A DNA stretch of 64,000 nt from positions 89,841 through 153,840 of the forward strand of contig NZ_PDNU01000004.1 of NCBI RefSeq assembly GCF_002631185.1, given 5' to 3'. The position numbers were made by a program, and so were the translations under genes. Numbering within the stretch: position 1 is the first letter of the stretch; each line of letters starts with the position of its first letter. The notes below the pieces were generated by a model. The model did not search any database. It was given only the letters and a program-made list of their open reading frames with translations, and was not told where the DNA came from. This document shows, one piece after another, positions 1 through 8,348 of the stretch. Source of the stretch: Teichococcus rhizosphaerae (GTDB lineage Bacteria > Pseudomonadota > Alphaproteobacteria > Acetobacterales > Acetobacteraceae).

Positions 1-646
1 GCGCCACCACGATCAGCAACAGGCCCACGAAGAGCGGGTGGCGCACCGCGCCGGCCAGGCCGGGCAGGCCCCAGCCCTCGAAGGCCAGCGCCGCGAAGAT
101 GGGGAACATGCCGAGCAGGGCGCCGGCCGGGGCCGGCACGCCGGTGAAGAAGCTCTGCGCATAGGCGGGCTTGGGCGGCGGGCCCGGCAGCGGCATCGGG
201 CCCGCATCCAGCGCCGCGTTGAAGCGCGCGAGGCGCAGCGACATGCAGACGGCGAACATCACGCAGGGCACGAAGCCGAGGCCCCGGTAGTCGTGCATGG
301 TCCAGAGATACAGCACCATGGCCGGCGCCACGCCGAAGGAGAGGAAGTCGGCCAGGCTGTCGAACTCGGCGCCGAAGCGGCTGGTGGCCTTGAGCAGGCG
401 GGCCAGGCGCCCGTCCAGCCCGTCGATCGCGCCGGCCAGGATGATGAGGCCCGCGGCGGGCTCCCACCGCCCCTCCAGCGCGAAGCGCATCGCCATCAGC
501 CCCGCGCAGAGGCCGAGCAGCGTCAGGATGTTCGGGATCAGCCGGTTGAAGGACTGGCCCTGGAAGCGGGGCCGCTGGCGGGCGGCGAAGCGGAAGTGCC
601 GCCTGGAGGGGGGCGCGGCGGGAGCGGGACGCGGGGCCTCGTCCAT
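1..646 (-). CDS. pssA: CDP-diacylglycerol-serine O-phosphatidyltransferase, 3' end cut by window
   Basis: This enzyme joins serine to CDP-diacylglycerol to make phosphatidylserine, the first committed step to phosphatidylethanolamine in the inner membrane. About 215 residues are visible from the ATG at 646; the C-terminus lies beyond base 1. The CDP-alcohol phosphatidyltransferase signature is complete (DG-x2-AR, then G-x3-D-x3-D, in DGRLARLLKATSRFGAEFDS), and hydrophobic segments flank it. Its ATG overlaps the psd stop codon as ATGA, so the two are translationally coupled and the next enzyme's substrate is made alongside. The soluble N-terminal tail of about 30 residues is rich in Pro, Ala and Arg. 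Confidence 0.93.
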   Translation of the reverse strand, partial: MDEAPRPAPAAPPSRRHFRFAARQRPRFQGQSFNRLIPNILTLLGLCAGLMAMRFALEGRWEPAAGLIILAGAIDGLDGRLARLLKATSRFGAEFDSLADFLSFGVAPAMVLYLWTMHDYRGLGFVPCVMFAVCMSLRLARFNAALDAGPMPLPGPPPKPAYAQSFFTGVPAPAGALLGMFPIFAALAFEGWGLPGLAGAVRHPLFVGLLLIVVA

Positions 647-1359
647 CAGGGGACCATGCCCGGCGCCATCGCCGCCGCTGGGGTGGAGGCGGGCGCCAGC
701 TCGGCGATCACCGTCTCGCCGCCGATCATCAGCTGGCCCTCGGACACCACGGGCTTCACGCCTTCCGGCAGGTAGAGGTCGGTGCGGCTGCCGAAGCGGA
801 TGATGCCGAAGCGCTCGCCGGCGCGCAGCTCGTCGCCCTCGCGCACGTTGCAGAGGATGCGGCGGGCGATCAGCCCGGCGATCTGCACCACCGCGATCTC
901 CTGCCCGCTTGGCAGGCGGATCGCCAGCGCGTTGCGCTCGTTGTCGTCGCTGGCCTTGTCCACGCTGGCGTTGAGGAACTTGCCGTGGCGGTAGGCGATG
1001 CGGGTGACGACGCCATCGACCGGGCTGCGGTTCACATGCACGTCGAGCACCGACAGGAAGATGGCCACGCGCCAGCGCGGCGCGGCGCCGAGGCCGAGCT
1101 CGGCGGGCGGCACGGCGGGCCCGACGCTCACCACCCGCCCATCGGCGGGGGCGACGAAGACCGAGCGGTTCGGCGTCACCCTTTCCGGGTCGCGGAAGAA
1201 GTAGAGGCAGAACAGGGTGAAGGCGACACCGAGCCAGAACAGCCAGGAGCCCAGCAACAGGCCCCCGACCACGGCAACGGCCGCGCCACCGATGATGAAG
1301 GGCCGGCCTGCCGGATGCGGCGGGGCCAGGACCATGCGAAGGCTTTCAATAAGCGCCAT
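646..1359 (-). CDS. psd: phosphatidylserine decarboxylase proenzyme
   Basis: Psd converts phosphatidylserine to phosphatidylethanolamine. The 237-residue product is the short form common in alphaproteobacteria. Near the C-terminus is the self-cleavage site ([13 protein letters not shown]), where the Gly-Ser bond breaks and the Ser becomes the pyruvoyl cofactor. The N-terminal third contains two hydrophobic segments for membrane association. The reading frame stays open upstream to 1575, but that part is low-quality Arg/Pro/His sequence, so I start at the ATG at 1359 (MALIESLRM). It overlaps pssA by four bases and lies 86 bases downstream of the LysM gene on the same strand. Confidence 0.94.
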   Translation of the reverse strand: MALIESLRMVLAPPHPAGRPFIIGGAAVAVVGGLLLGSWLFWLGVAFTLFCLYFFRDPERVTPNRSVFVAPADGRVVSVGPAVPPAELGLGAAPRWRVAIFLSVLDVHVNRSPVDGVVTRIAYRHGKFLNASVDKASDDNERNALAIRLPSGQEIAVVQIAGLIARRILCNVREGDELRAGERFGIIRFGSRTDLYLPEGVKPVVSEGQLMIGGETVIAELAPASTPAAAMAPGMVP

Positions 1360-1445
1360 GATACCCCTGGTTATGGTCCGTCGTGGAACCGCAAACAATC
1401 CCCGGCCCGCGGCCCCCGCCCCCGGCTCCCCGCCCAGGCCGGCCC

Positions 1446-2522
1446 TCAGGGGGGTGGCAGGGTGAAGACTTGGCCGGGATAGATGCGCCCCGGATCGCGG
1501 ATCTGCTCCTGGTTCGCACGGTAGATGGTGGTGTAGCGGGTGCCGCGGCCGTAGGTTGCGCGGGCGATCCGCCAAAGGTTGTGCCCTGGCTGCACCACCA
1601 CGCGGCCCTCGGCCGGCGCCGCACGGTCGCGCTGGAAGGGCAGCTCCAGCCGCGCCGCCACGCCGCCCCGCGCGTCGAGCTGGTCCAGCCGCAGCATGTG
1701 CAGGCCCGGCGCGGCCTCGCGCTCGGGCCGCAGCGCCCAGCGCCCCTCGGTGTCGGCACGCGCATCGCCGGCATGGCCCTGGTCGATGTAGAGGCGCAGA
1801 TGGCTGCCCGCGGGCGCCCTGCCGGCGAAGCGCAGCGCGCCATCCTCGTCATAGTCCACCACGTCGAGCGCCAGCGCGGGACCGGCCGCCGGCGCCGTGG
1901 GCCGGCCGGCGGCAGCGCGCGCCTGCAGCAGGCGCGGCGCCGCCTTGCCGCCGGAGGGCAGCAGCACCGCCAGCGGCCCTTCCGCCTCGGGGTTCTCCTG
2001 GCCGGGCTCGGGCGCGGGAACCAGCACCAGCAGGGCCTCATCCCCCCGGCGGGGCGGATCCTGCCCCAGCCGGGCGGTCAGGCTCAGCTCATGCGGCCCG
2101 GGCGGCAGCGGCTCGGCGGGCAGGATGACCCATTCGCCCCGGGCATCGGCCCGGACCCGGCCCAGCTCGCGCCCGTTCTCCCGCATCAGCACCACCTCGG
2201 CGCCCGGCGCGGCGCGGCCGGCCACCACGGCGGTGCCCCGCGCGCCGATGCGGACGATGTCGAAGCGCGGCGGCATGTCGGCGGCGGCCAGGGGCAGCGC
2301 GGCGCCACGCGCCGGCGGCATCGGTGCCGATGATGGCCACTCCGGCGCCAGCCGGGCCGGGGCGTCCCGCGCCGGGGCGTGCGTCGGCCACAGCCCGGGC
2401 AGGCTGTGCGCGAGCCACCAGGCCAGGCCTCCGCTGGCCGCCACCCCGGCCACGCCCAGCAGGGACAAGCGGGCGGGCAGGCTCGGGCGCGTGGGCGGGG
2501 ACAGGCGCGTCCGATCCGTCAT
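1446..2522 (-). CDS. membrane-anchored LysM peptidoglycan-binding protein
   Basis: The 358-residue protein has one N-terminal membrane segment (about residues 18-38, [18 protein letters not shown]). A Pro/Ala-rich spacer follows, then two Ig-like repeat regions (about 90-170 and 205-290) with the alternating pattern of bacterial Ig domains. A C-terminal LysM domain (about 305-356) starts at [15 protein letters not shown]. It probably sits in the periplasm and binds peptidoglycan. I chose the ATG at 2522 (MTDRTRLSP) because the open frame upstream to 2828 crosses the divergent promoter region. This architecture is widespread among alphaproteobacterial LysM proteins; its precise job is unknown. 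It may be cotranscribed with psd and pssA. Confidence 0.8.
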   Translation of the reverse strand: MTDRTRLSPPTRPSLPARLSLLGVAGVAASGGLAWWLAHSLPGLWPTHAPARDAPARLAPEWPSSAPMPPARGAALPLAAADMPPRFDIVRIGARGTAVVAGRAAPGAEVVLMRENGRELGRVRADARGEWVILPAEPLPPGPHELSLTARLGQDPPRRGDEALLVLVPAPEPGQENPEAEGPLAVLLPSGGKAAPRLLQARAAAGRPTAPAAGPALALDVVDYDEDGALRFAGRAPAGSHLRLYIDQGHAGDARADTEGRWALRPEREAAPGLHMLRLDQLDARGGVAARLELPFQRDRAAPAEGRVVVQPGHNLWRIARATYGRGTRYTTIYRANQEQIRDPGRIYPGQVFTLPPP

Positions 2523-2674
2523 GTTCCGCCTCATCCGGCCAATCCGTCCCTTCCCGCCGACCCTTCCCGCGATCCGGCCATAGCGCCAATGGCCCGGCAT
2601 TCCGGCCTCTTGCGGGAGGGGGCCGGTGAAATGCTGAATGCTGCCCTGCCACAGGCCATGGGAGCAAGGCTGCG

Positions 2675-3346
2675 ATGCGCAACGAGACAAGGATTCGCGT
2701 TCAGGTCTGGGATGGCTGGGTGCGGCTGACGCACTGGCTGATCGTGGCCCTGCTCGGCCTGTCCTGGTGGACGGCCGAGACGTCGCGCATGGATCTGCAC
2801 ATGACCAGCGGCTACGCCATCCTGGCACTGCTGCTGTTCCGCCTCGCCTGGGGCGTGGTGGGGTCCGACACGGCGCGCTTCTCGCGCTTCCTGCGCTCGC
2901 CGCTGGCGGCGCTCGGGCATCTGCGGCACTTCTTCCGGCCCGCCCCCGACACCGAGCTCGGCCACAACGCCGCCGGCGGCTGGATGGTTCTGGCGATGCT
3001 GGCCACGCTGCTGCTGCAGGCGGTGAGCGGCCTCTTCGCCGACGACATGATCTTCACCCGCGGGCCGCTGGCGGCCCATGCCCCGGCCGCCGTCAGCGAC
3101 TGGATGACCTTCCTGCACATCCGCAACTTCAACCTGATCCTGGCGCTGGCGGCGCTGCACGTGGCGGTGGTGGCGCTCTACGCGCTGGTGAAGGGGCAGA
3201 ACCTGGTGCTGCCGATGCTCACCGGGGGCAAGTGGCTGCCCGCGCCGCTGGCCGCCACGGCGCCGCGCATCGCCCCGCCGCTGCGCGCGGCGGCGCTGCT
3301 GGCGCTCGCCGCCGGGGCGGTGTGGCTCCTCTCCCGCCTCGGCTGA
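2675..3346 (+). CDS. cytochrome b561-family diheme membrane protein
   Basis: This 223-residue protein resembles the cytochrome b561/Ni-Fe hydrogenase b-type cytochrome family, which passes electrons between quinones and periplasmic carriers. Four hydrophobic helices are visible (roughly 15-40, 45-65, 95-120, 145-170) plus a short one at the C-terminus. Candidate axial haem ligands are the His in RLTHWL near residue 20, GHNAAGG near 96, FLHIRN near 149 and the His of LAALHVAVV. It faces a cytochrome c' gene, and such pairs are commonly neighbours in proteobacteria. The electron partner is therefore plausibly that c-type cytochrome, but this is inference from proximity. Confidence 0.85.
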   Translation: MRNETRIRVQVWDGWVRLTHWLIVALLGLSWWTAETSRMDLHMTSGYAILALLLFRLAWGVVGSDTARFSRFLRSPLAALGHLRHFFRPAPDTELGHNAAGGWMVLAMLATLLLQAVSGLFADDMIFTRGPLAAHAPAAVSDWMTFLHIRNFNLILALAALHVAVVALYALVKGQNLVLPMLTGGKWLPAPLAATAPRIAPPLRAAALLALAAGAVWLLSRLG

Positions 3347-3416
3347 GCGGCATGGCCGGGCGGCGCCAGGGGCGGCGCCAGGGAGCGCGCCCCGAGACAC
3401 GCCAGGGCGGCGCCGC

Positions 3417-3881
3417 CTAGCGCGCGCGGTAGTTGCGGTGGCAGGCGCCGCAGGTGCCGCCCGCCTCGCGGAAGGCGGTGGAAGTGGCCCCGGCATCGCC
3501 CGAGGCGGCGGCGGCGCGCAGCTTGCCGAGCGCCGCCACCATGTTGGCGCTCGCCTGCTCGAAGCCGGCGCGCTCGGACCAGACGGCGGGCCGGGCGCGG
3601 CTCTCGCCCGTGTCGCTGCCCGGCGGGAAGCGGGCGGGAAAGGTCTCGAAGAAGCGCTGCATCTCGGCGGCGCGCCCGGCGACCGGCTCCAGCGCGCCAC
3701 GCGAATCGAGGATCTCCTTGATGGCCTCCAGATGCCCGCTCATCTGCTTCAGCCCGGCCTTGCGCTCGGCCACCACGTCCCCCGCGCCGCCCTGGGCCAG
3801 CGCCGGAACCGCCTGCCCCATGGCCGCCAGGGCCATCGCCGCCATTGCCACGCCCGCCAGCCGGGCTCCTGTCATCCGCAT
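3417..3881 (-). CDS. cytochrome c' (class II c-type cytochrome)
   Basis: The 154-residue precursor begins with a Sec signal peptide (cut after about residue 30, PALAQGG), so it is periplasmic. The haem motif CGACH is at residues 144-148, right at the C-terminus, as in class II cytochromes; the preceding sequence fits a four-helix bundle. Cytochromes c' bind NO and CO and are linked to NO tolerance, though some act only in electron transfer. It is convergent with the cytochrome b561 gene, separated by 70 bases of GC-rich repeats. The ATG at 3881 has a GGAGAG ribosome-binding site upstream on the minus strand. Confidence 0.88.
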   Translation of the reverse strand: MRMTGARLAGVAMAAMALAAMGQAVPALAQGGAGDVVAERKAGLKQMSGHLEAIKEILDSRGALEPVAGRAAEMQRFFETFPARFPPGSDTGESRARPAVWSERAGFEQASANMVAALGKLRAAAASGDAGATSTAFREAGGTCGACHRNYRAR

Positions 3882-4042
3882 GTCGGAACTCTCTCCTGTT
3901 GCCGTCCCGCCGTATCACAGCATGGCGGGCGCGGCAGAAAAGTGACTTTTTCTTCTCCGCCATGGCCCGGGCGCCCTTGCTGGCACCCCCGCCTGCCGCT
4001 ATACGCCGCGCCGTGCCCGAGAGGACGCGCCGGCCGGAACGA

Positions 4043-4119
4043 CGGAGCGTAGCTCAGCCTGGTAGAGCACTGTGTTCGGGACGCAGGGGCCGGAGGTTCG
4101 AATCCTCTCGCTCCGACCA
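4043..4119 (+). tRNA. tRNA-Pro (anticodon CGG)
   Basis: A 77-base cloverleaf can be folded. The D stem pairs 4052-4055 with 4065-4068. The anticodon stem pairs 4070-4074 with 4082-4086, with one T-G pair, and the loop contains anticodon CGG at 4077-4079. The T arm has the usual GGTTCGAATCC, and the 3' CCA is encoded in the genome (4117-4119). The acceptor 5' strand CGGAGCG pairs with CGCTCCG. It reads CCG codons, which are abundant in this GC-rich genome. A terminator-like hairpin follows 16 bases later. Confidence 0.97.
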
Positions 4120-4135
4120 AATGATCCGGCCGGGG

Positions 4136-4185
4136 AAAGCCCTGCCCGCCAGCCCGGAAAGGGCCAAGGCGGGCGGGGCTTTCTG
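4136..4185 (+). terminator. intrinsic terminator after tRNA-Pro
   Basis: A 15-base arm at 4136-4150 pairs with 4168-4182 (AAAGCCCTGCCCGCC against GGCGGGCGGGGCTTT, with one G-T pair). The right arm ends in TTTCT. It lies directly downstream of the tRNA. Confidence 0.75.
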
Positions 4186-4290
4186 ATTCCACACCCCCAG
4201 GCGGGCACGGCGCCGTGAAGTTGCACACATTTTGCTAAGGCATCGGTTGCCACTGGAAGCACGAGGCTTCCGGCTGGAGGGAACCTGCCC

Positions 4291-5040
4291 ATGAAGCCTT
4301 CCTTTGCCACCGCCGCTGCCCTTGCTCTGGGCATTCTGCCGCTGGGCCTGCCCGCAGCGGCGCAGACCACGATCGATAGCGCCGGCCTGACCGTCACGGC
4401 GACGCCCGCCATCTCCTCGGACTACCTGTTCCGCGGCATCTCGCAGACGCGCAACCGGCCCGCGCTCTCGCTGGCGCTCGACGTGCAGCACGAGACGGGG
4501 CTGTATGTCGGCGCCTTTCTCAGCAACGTCGCCTTTCCCGGCAGCAATGCACGGCAGGAGCTGGACCTGCTGGCCGGGTACCGCTTCGAGGTGGGGCCGG
4601 TGAGCCTGGACCTGGGCGGGGTGTTCTACACCTATCCCGGCTACGACAAGCCGGCGGGCAGCTACGAGTACAACTACTTCGAGGCGGTCGCGAAGGCGAG
4701 CTACACCCTGGACGCAGTCAAGTTCGTCGGCAGCGCCGCCTATTCGCCGGACTTCTACTTCGAGGCCGGCTCGGCCTTCTACCTCGAGGGCGGCGCCGAT
4801 GTGGCGCTGCCGCTCGACGTCACCCTGGCCGGCCGCTACGGCTACCAGTGGATCGACAGGAACCCGCGCTACGGCGCGCCGGACTATGCCAACTGGTCTG
4901 TCGCCCTGTCGCGCGAGGTGGTGGCGGGCTTCACCCTGACGGTCGGCTACTACGACACCGACCTTTCCAAGGCGGAGTGCTTCGCCGGCACCAAGCTGTG
5001 CGACGCGCGGGCGATGGTGATGCTGAGCCGCGCCTTCTGA
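4291..5040 (+). CDS. TorF-family putative porin (TIGR02001 type)
   Basis: The 249-residue protein starts with a clear Sec signal peptide ending in PAAAQ at about residue 25. The mature part shows the family opening (SSDYLFRGISQT, then RPALSL) and alternating beta-strand sequence, and it ends in an aromatic residue (SRAF), as outer-membrane beta-barrels do. The TIGR02001 family is annotated as a putative porin of unknown substrate. The ATG at 4291 is preceded by GGAGGG. It is a single gene, with the tRNA terminator on the left and a convergent DUF2842 gene on the right. Confidence 0.83.
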   Translation: MKPSFATAAALALGILPLGLPAAAQTTIDSAGLTVTATPAISSDYLFRGISQTRNRPALSLALDVQHETGLYVGAFLSNVAFPGSNARQELDLLAGYRFEVGPVSLDLGGVFYTYPGYDKPAGSYEYNYFEAVAKASYTLDAVKFVGSAAYSPDFYFEAGSAFYLEGGADVALPLDVTLAGRYGYQWIDRNPRYGAPDYANWSVALSREVVAGFTLTVGYYDTDLSKAECFAGTKLCDARAMVMLSRAF

Positions 5041-5129
5041 GGCCCGACCCGAGGGGCGCTCCGCAGGGAACGCTCCCACGGGGTGGCCTTTGGGGAAATG
5101 GCCTCGGGGCTTCCCGCCCCCGGCGCGCC

Positions 5130-5324
5130 TCAGCGTTGCGGGCGGGCCGCCCAGATCATCAGGGCCCGGATCGGGAACACCCAGACAAAGCCGGCCAGCA
5201 TGAAGAACGGCACCTGGAGTGCCCAGTGCAGGCCCAGCACCAGGTCGGCAATGCGCAGCACCGCCACCAGGTAAAGGAGCAGGAACAGGAAGCCCGCCAG
5301 GCAGGCGAGAAGGATGCGCGGCAT
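5130..5324 (-). CDS. small membrane protein, DUF2842 family
   Basis: This 64-residue protein has two membrane helices (about 3-28 and 36-58) and a basic tail (AARPQR). The pattern LLYLVAVLRIAD, then WALQVPFFMLAGFVWVFP, matches DUF2842, a short family found mainly in Alphaproteobacteria with no assigned function. The frame is open upstream to 5396, but the extra 24 residues are poor coding sequence and the membrane helix starts right after MPRILLACL, so the ATG at 5324 is preferred. The 241 bases between it and apt hold both divergent promoters and no other gene that I can see. Confidence 0.72.
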   Translation of the reverse strand: MPRILLACLAGFLFLLLYLVAVLRIADLVLGLHWALQVPFFMLAGFVWVFPIRALMIWAARPQR

Positions 5325-5565
5325 GGCCTGCTCTTGGCAGGAGCGCGCCGCTTCGCCAAGCCTTGATCGGGCGCGGATCCCCTCTGTTCCGGCCACGCTC
5401 CTCCGTTCCGGCCGCCACCCCGCCCCCCCCCGCCCTGCGGCGCATCGCGCGGCTTGCGTTGCAGCGGCGGGCCCGGGCGCCTAGTCTCCGCCCCGACCGG
5501 ACGGGCCATGCCGCCCACCCAACCTTGCCTGCTGGCTGCCACCTCCTGCCGATTGAAAGACCCCG

Positions 5566-6147
5566 ATGCCCGACACCGGCCTCCCCCCCGCCTCCGGTGC
5601 CTCCTCCGGCGCTCCCTCCGGCGCCGGAGGTTTCGACCTGAAGGCGCATATCCGCAGCGTGCCGGATTTCCCGAAGCCGGGCATCCTGTTCTACGACATC
5701 TCCACCCTGCTGCGGAACGGCCCCGCCTGGCGCGGCGCGATGGACCGGCTGGCCGAGGTCATCCGCCCCTATGAGCCGACGCTGCTGGCCGGCATCGAGA
5801 GCCGCGGCTTCCTGATGGCGGCGCCGCTGGCGCTGGAGCTGGGCCTCGGCTTCATCATGCTGCGCAAGCCGCGCAAGCTGCCGGGCGCCACCATCGGCTA
5901 CGACTACGACCTCGAATACGGCCAGGACCGCATCGAGATGCAGGCCGACGCGCTCCGCCCCGGCGAGCGCGTGGTGCTGCTGGACGACCTGCTGGCCACC
6001 GGCGGCACCATGGCCGCCGCCATCCAGCTGCTGAAGCGGGCGGGGGCCGAGGTGCCGGTGGCGGCGACGCTGATCGAGCTGCGCTTCCTGAACGGCCGCG
6101 CCCGCATCGACGTGCCGGTCGAGACCCTGGCCGCCTACGACGACTGA
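5566..6147 (+). CDS. apt: adenine phosphoribosyltransferase
   Basis: Apt salvages adenine by condensing it with PRPP to give AMP in the cytoplasm. The 193 residues include an extra Ser/Gly/Pro-rich N-terminus of about 22 residues. The conserved core follows ([18 protein letters not shown], ending the first conserved block), then GIESRGF and the PRPP loop [14 protein letters not shown] near residue 140. The family is usually 170-180 residues, so the start could be internal, but no better start codon is obvious. Its stop is only five bases before the ATG of the exported protein downstream, so the two are very probably cotranscribed. Confidence 0.93.
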   Translation: MPDTGLPPASGASSGAPSGAGGFDLKAHIRSVPDFPKPGILFYDISTLLRNGPAWRGAMDRLAEVIRPYEPTLLAGIESRGFLMAAPLALELGLGFIMLRKPRKLPGATIGYDYDLEYGQDRIEMQADALRPGERVVLLDDLLATGGTMAAAIQLLKRAGAEVPVAATLIELRFLNGRARIDVPVETLAAYDD

Positions 6148-6152
6148 GCGGC

Positions 6153-7295
6153 ATGGCGGGGCGCGGCACTTCCTCCCCCTTCACGGCTCCGCCGCCCGGC
6201 GGCGAGCCGCGGGCCCCGCAGGCCCTGCCGCAGCGGGCCCTGCCACGGCGGGCCTGGCTGCGGCTGGCCGGCGCGGCGGCCCTGCTGCCCGCCCTGCCCT
6301 TGCCGCTGCGCGGGCAGCCCAATCCCGCCGGCCTCGTCCCCCCGGGCCTCGTGCCGCCGAACCTCGCACCCGCCGCCACCGCCCCCGCCTCCCTGGCGGC
6401 CGACAACGTGACGCTGCTGCTGCCCGGCCCCGAGGGCGGTGCCGCGGCGCTTTGGGCGCGCGGCGTGATGGCGGGGCTGGCGCGCGGCCTGCCGCATGCC
6501 GTGGCGCTGCGCGCCACCATCCTGGGCGGGCCGGACGGCGTCACGGCGGCCAACCGCTTCGCCACGCTGGAAGCCGGCGATGGCCGCACCCTGCTGGTAT
6601 TGCCAGGCCTTGCCGCCCATGCCCGGCTGGTGGGGGAAAGCCGCGCCCAGTTCCAGCCGGAAAGCTGGCTGCCGCTCTGCGTCTCCTGGCAGGGGGCGGT
6701 GCTGGCCGGCCACGCTCCCGCCGCCCCTTCCACGCGGCCGCTGCGGCTGGCGCTGCCCGGCCCCGACGCGCCGGAGGCGGCGGCGCTGCTGGCGCTGGAC
6801 CTGCTGGGCCAGCCCGCCTTGCCCGTCTTCGGCATCGCCGCGGCCGATGCTCCCAGCGCCCTCGCCCAGGGCGCGGCGGATGCCGTGGTGATCGCGGCGC
6901 CCGCCGCCGCCGCCCAGGCGCGCCGCCATGGCCTGACCCCCTGGCTGGAGCTGGACACGCCCGGCCGGCGGGAGAACCCCGAGCTTCCCGCCGCCAGCGC
7001 CCTGCCCGCGCTCCGCCCCGCCGCGCTGGCCGCGGCGCAGGCGGGCTTCGCGGCGCTGCGGCTGCGCGCGGCGCTGATGCTGCCCGCCCTCACCTCGGCC
7101 GACGTGGTCGCCGCCTGGCGCCGTGCCGCCCTGCTCTGGCAGGAGGATGAGGCGCGGCAGCCGGCGGAGACCACCGCCCCCGCCCTGGTGGGCGCCGAGG
7201 CGCGCGCCACCATCGCGCCGCTCTGCCCGGCCCCCGACGCGGTGCTGGCCTACCGCGAATGGCTGCTGCGGCGGCTGCGCTGGCAGGCCGGCTGA
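6153..7295 (+). CDS. exported protein, distantly like Bug/TctC solute-binding proteins
   Basis: I do not recognise this 380-residue protein as a standard family member. The N-terminus has an arginine-rich stretch followed by a hydrophobic segment (LPRRAWLRLAGAAALLPALPL, residues ~30-50), consistent with Tat or Sec export and with cleavage near LRGQP. The mature part resembles Bug/TctC binding proteins in outline: a first strand VTLLLPGPEGG, then DGVTAANRFATLEAGDGRTLLVLPG, where Bug proteins have their GANG...PDGYTLL block. The typical PWP and VENR motifs are missing. It starts five bases after apt, suggesting a shared transcript and perhaps a purine-related ligand; that is inference only. Confidence 0.6.
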   Translation: MAGRGTSSPFTAPPPGGEPRAPQALPQRALPRRAWLRLAGAAALLPALPLPLRGQPNPAGLVPPGLVPPNLAPAATAPASLAADNVTLLLPGPEGGAAALWARGVMAGLARGLPHAVALRATILGGPDGVTAANRFATLEAGDGRTLLVLPGLAAHARLVGESRAQFQPESWLPLCVSWQGAVLAGHAPAAPSTRPLRLALPGPDAPEAAALLALDLLGQPALPVFGIAAADAPSALAQGAADAVVIAAPAAAAQARRHGLTPWLELDTPGRRENPELPAASALPALRPAALAAAQAGFAALRLRAALMLPALTSADVVAAWRRAALLWQEDEARQPAETTAPALVGAEARATIAPLCPAPDAVLAYREWLLRRLRWQAG

Positions 7296-7312
7296 ACCCA
7301 CGGGCCGCATCC

Positions 7313-7648
7313 TCAGTGGTAGGTGGCGAGACCCGCCATCACCTGCTCGTTGACCATGATCAGGAAGTCGAGGTCGGGCTGCTCCCGCTCCAGCTCGCGC
7401 AGCACGGCGCTGCCCAGCAGCCCGAAGCCGTCCCGCAGCGCCTCGGGCAGCGGGCAGCCGGGGCTGCTCACCGCCAGCAGCACGGCCTGCCACAGCCGGC
7501 GCGTGACGCGCACCGCCGCCGCGCGGCGCCCGCTGCCGCCCGACCGCGCCTGCCGTAGCCGCGACACCGCCGCGCGGAACGCCTCGGCCTCCGCCGCGCG
7601 GCCTTCCAGGAAGGCGCGCCCCGGGGCGATGCCGCCATCGCGCGCCAT
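7313..7648 (-). CDS. flaF: flagellar biosynthesis regulator FlaF
   Basis: FlaF is an alphaproteobacterial regulator needed for flagellin production; in Caulobacter it works with FlbT on flagellin mRNA translation. The 111-residue product ends in the family's typical C-terminus (LDFLIMVNEQVMAGLA) after a helical region with AVRVTRRLWQAVLL. The start ATG at 7648 overlaps the flbT stop codon as ATGA, which fixes the start and shows coupling. The family is usually about 110-120 residues. No flagellin or other flagellar gene lies in the window, which is odd because flaF and flbT usually sit beside flagellin genes. Confidence 0.82.
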   Translation of the reverse strand: MARDGGIAPGRAFLEGRAAEAEAFRAAVSRLRQARSGGSGRRAAAVRVTRRLWQAVLLAVSSPGCPLPEALRDGFGLLGSAVLRELEREQPDLDFLIMVNEQVMAGLATYH

Positions 7649-8103
7649 CACGCCACCGCCCCCGCCCCTTCGCCGGGGGGAGAGGGGGGGCGGGAGGGAA
7701 TCGCCGGCTCCGCGTCCCGCAGCACGGCGTCCTCGTGCTGCATGACGCGCCGGACCAGCTTCAGCGCCTGGTAGCACTCGTCCTGCTGGGCCAGCGCCAG
7801 GGCGCTTTCCAGCAACTCGCGCACCAGGCCCGAGGTGGTGGCGCCCTGGAACTCGGCGACCAGGTCGCGCGCCAGTTCGAGGCCGCGCTCGCGTTCCTCG
7901 TCATTGCCGATATAGGCGGCCTGCAGGGCGAAATAGATGCGCCTGGCCGGCGTGGTGGCGGCCTCGGGCGTCATGATCTGCTTGCCGAAGAGAAAGCGCG
8001 CGCGGCTGGTCAGCTCCACCCGGGCACGGTTGCGGAAGCGCAGCGGAGCGCCGTTGACGACCAGCAGATCGCCCTGGCGCAGTTCGAGCACAAGCGTGGA
8101 CAT
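7648..8103 (-). CDS. flbT: flagellin mRNA regulator FlbT
   Basis: FlbT binds the 5' leader of flagellin mRNA and destabilises it when the hook is unfinished (Caulobacter work). The 151-residue protein matches the family throughout: LRQGDLLVVNGAPLRFRNRARVELTSRARFL at the start, which carries the conserved beta-rich part, then GKQIM and the helical region PARRIYFALQAAYIG. The last 20 or so residues (Pro/Gly/Glu-rich) are a poor match and may be lineage-specific. It is first in a two-gene operon with flaF; the 245 bases upstream contain no gene. Confidence 0.88.
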   Translation of the reverse strand: MSTLVLELRQGDLLVVNGAPLRFRNRARVELTSRARFLFGKQIMTPEAATTPARRIYFALQAAYIGNDEERERGLELARDLVAEFQGATTSGLVRELLESALALAQQDECYQALKLVRRVMQHEDAVLRDAEPAIPSRPPSPPGEGAGAVA

Positions 8104-8348
8104 GAGCAGGCGGTCCTTCGGGGCCCGGGCGCCTGGCGCCGGGCGGATGGCGGGAAAGCTCGGGGCCGCAGGCGGAAGCCGCCGGTGCCGCGCCCATGCG
8201 TGCGGGGCTTCAACACATCTCGGGTCCTGCTCCTGGCTCGCGGGGGCTGGCTTCCCCCCTGCCGCCGCCGGTGGTGACGGTGGCTCAATCTGCGATGCAG
8301 GACGTTAACAGGGGCTTGAGGCCGCGGGGCGCCGCCGGGCCCTCGCCT

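Noticed and set aside
1360..1575. N-terminal extension of psd
   Set aside because: The extra 72 residues are His/Arg/Pro-rich and overlap the LysM gene; the family starts at the ATG at 1359.
4043..4119. Phage attachment site at the tRNA gene
   Set aside because: No duplicated tRNA end, integrase or phage genes are seen nearby.
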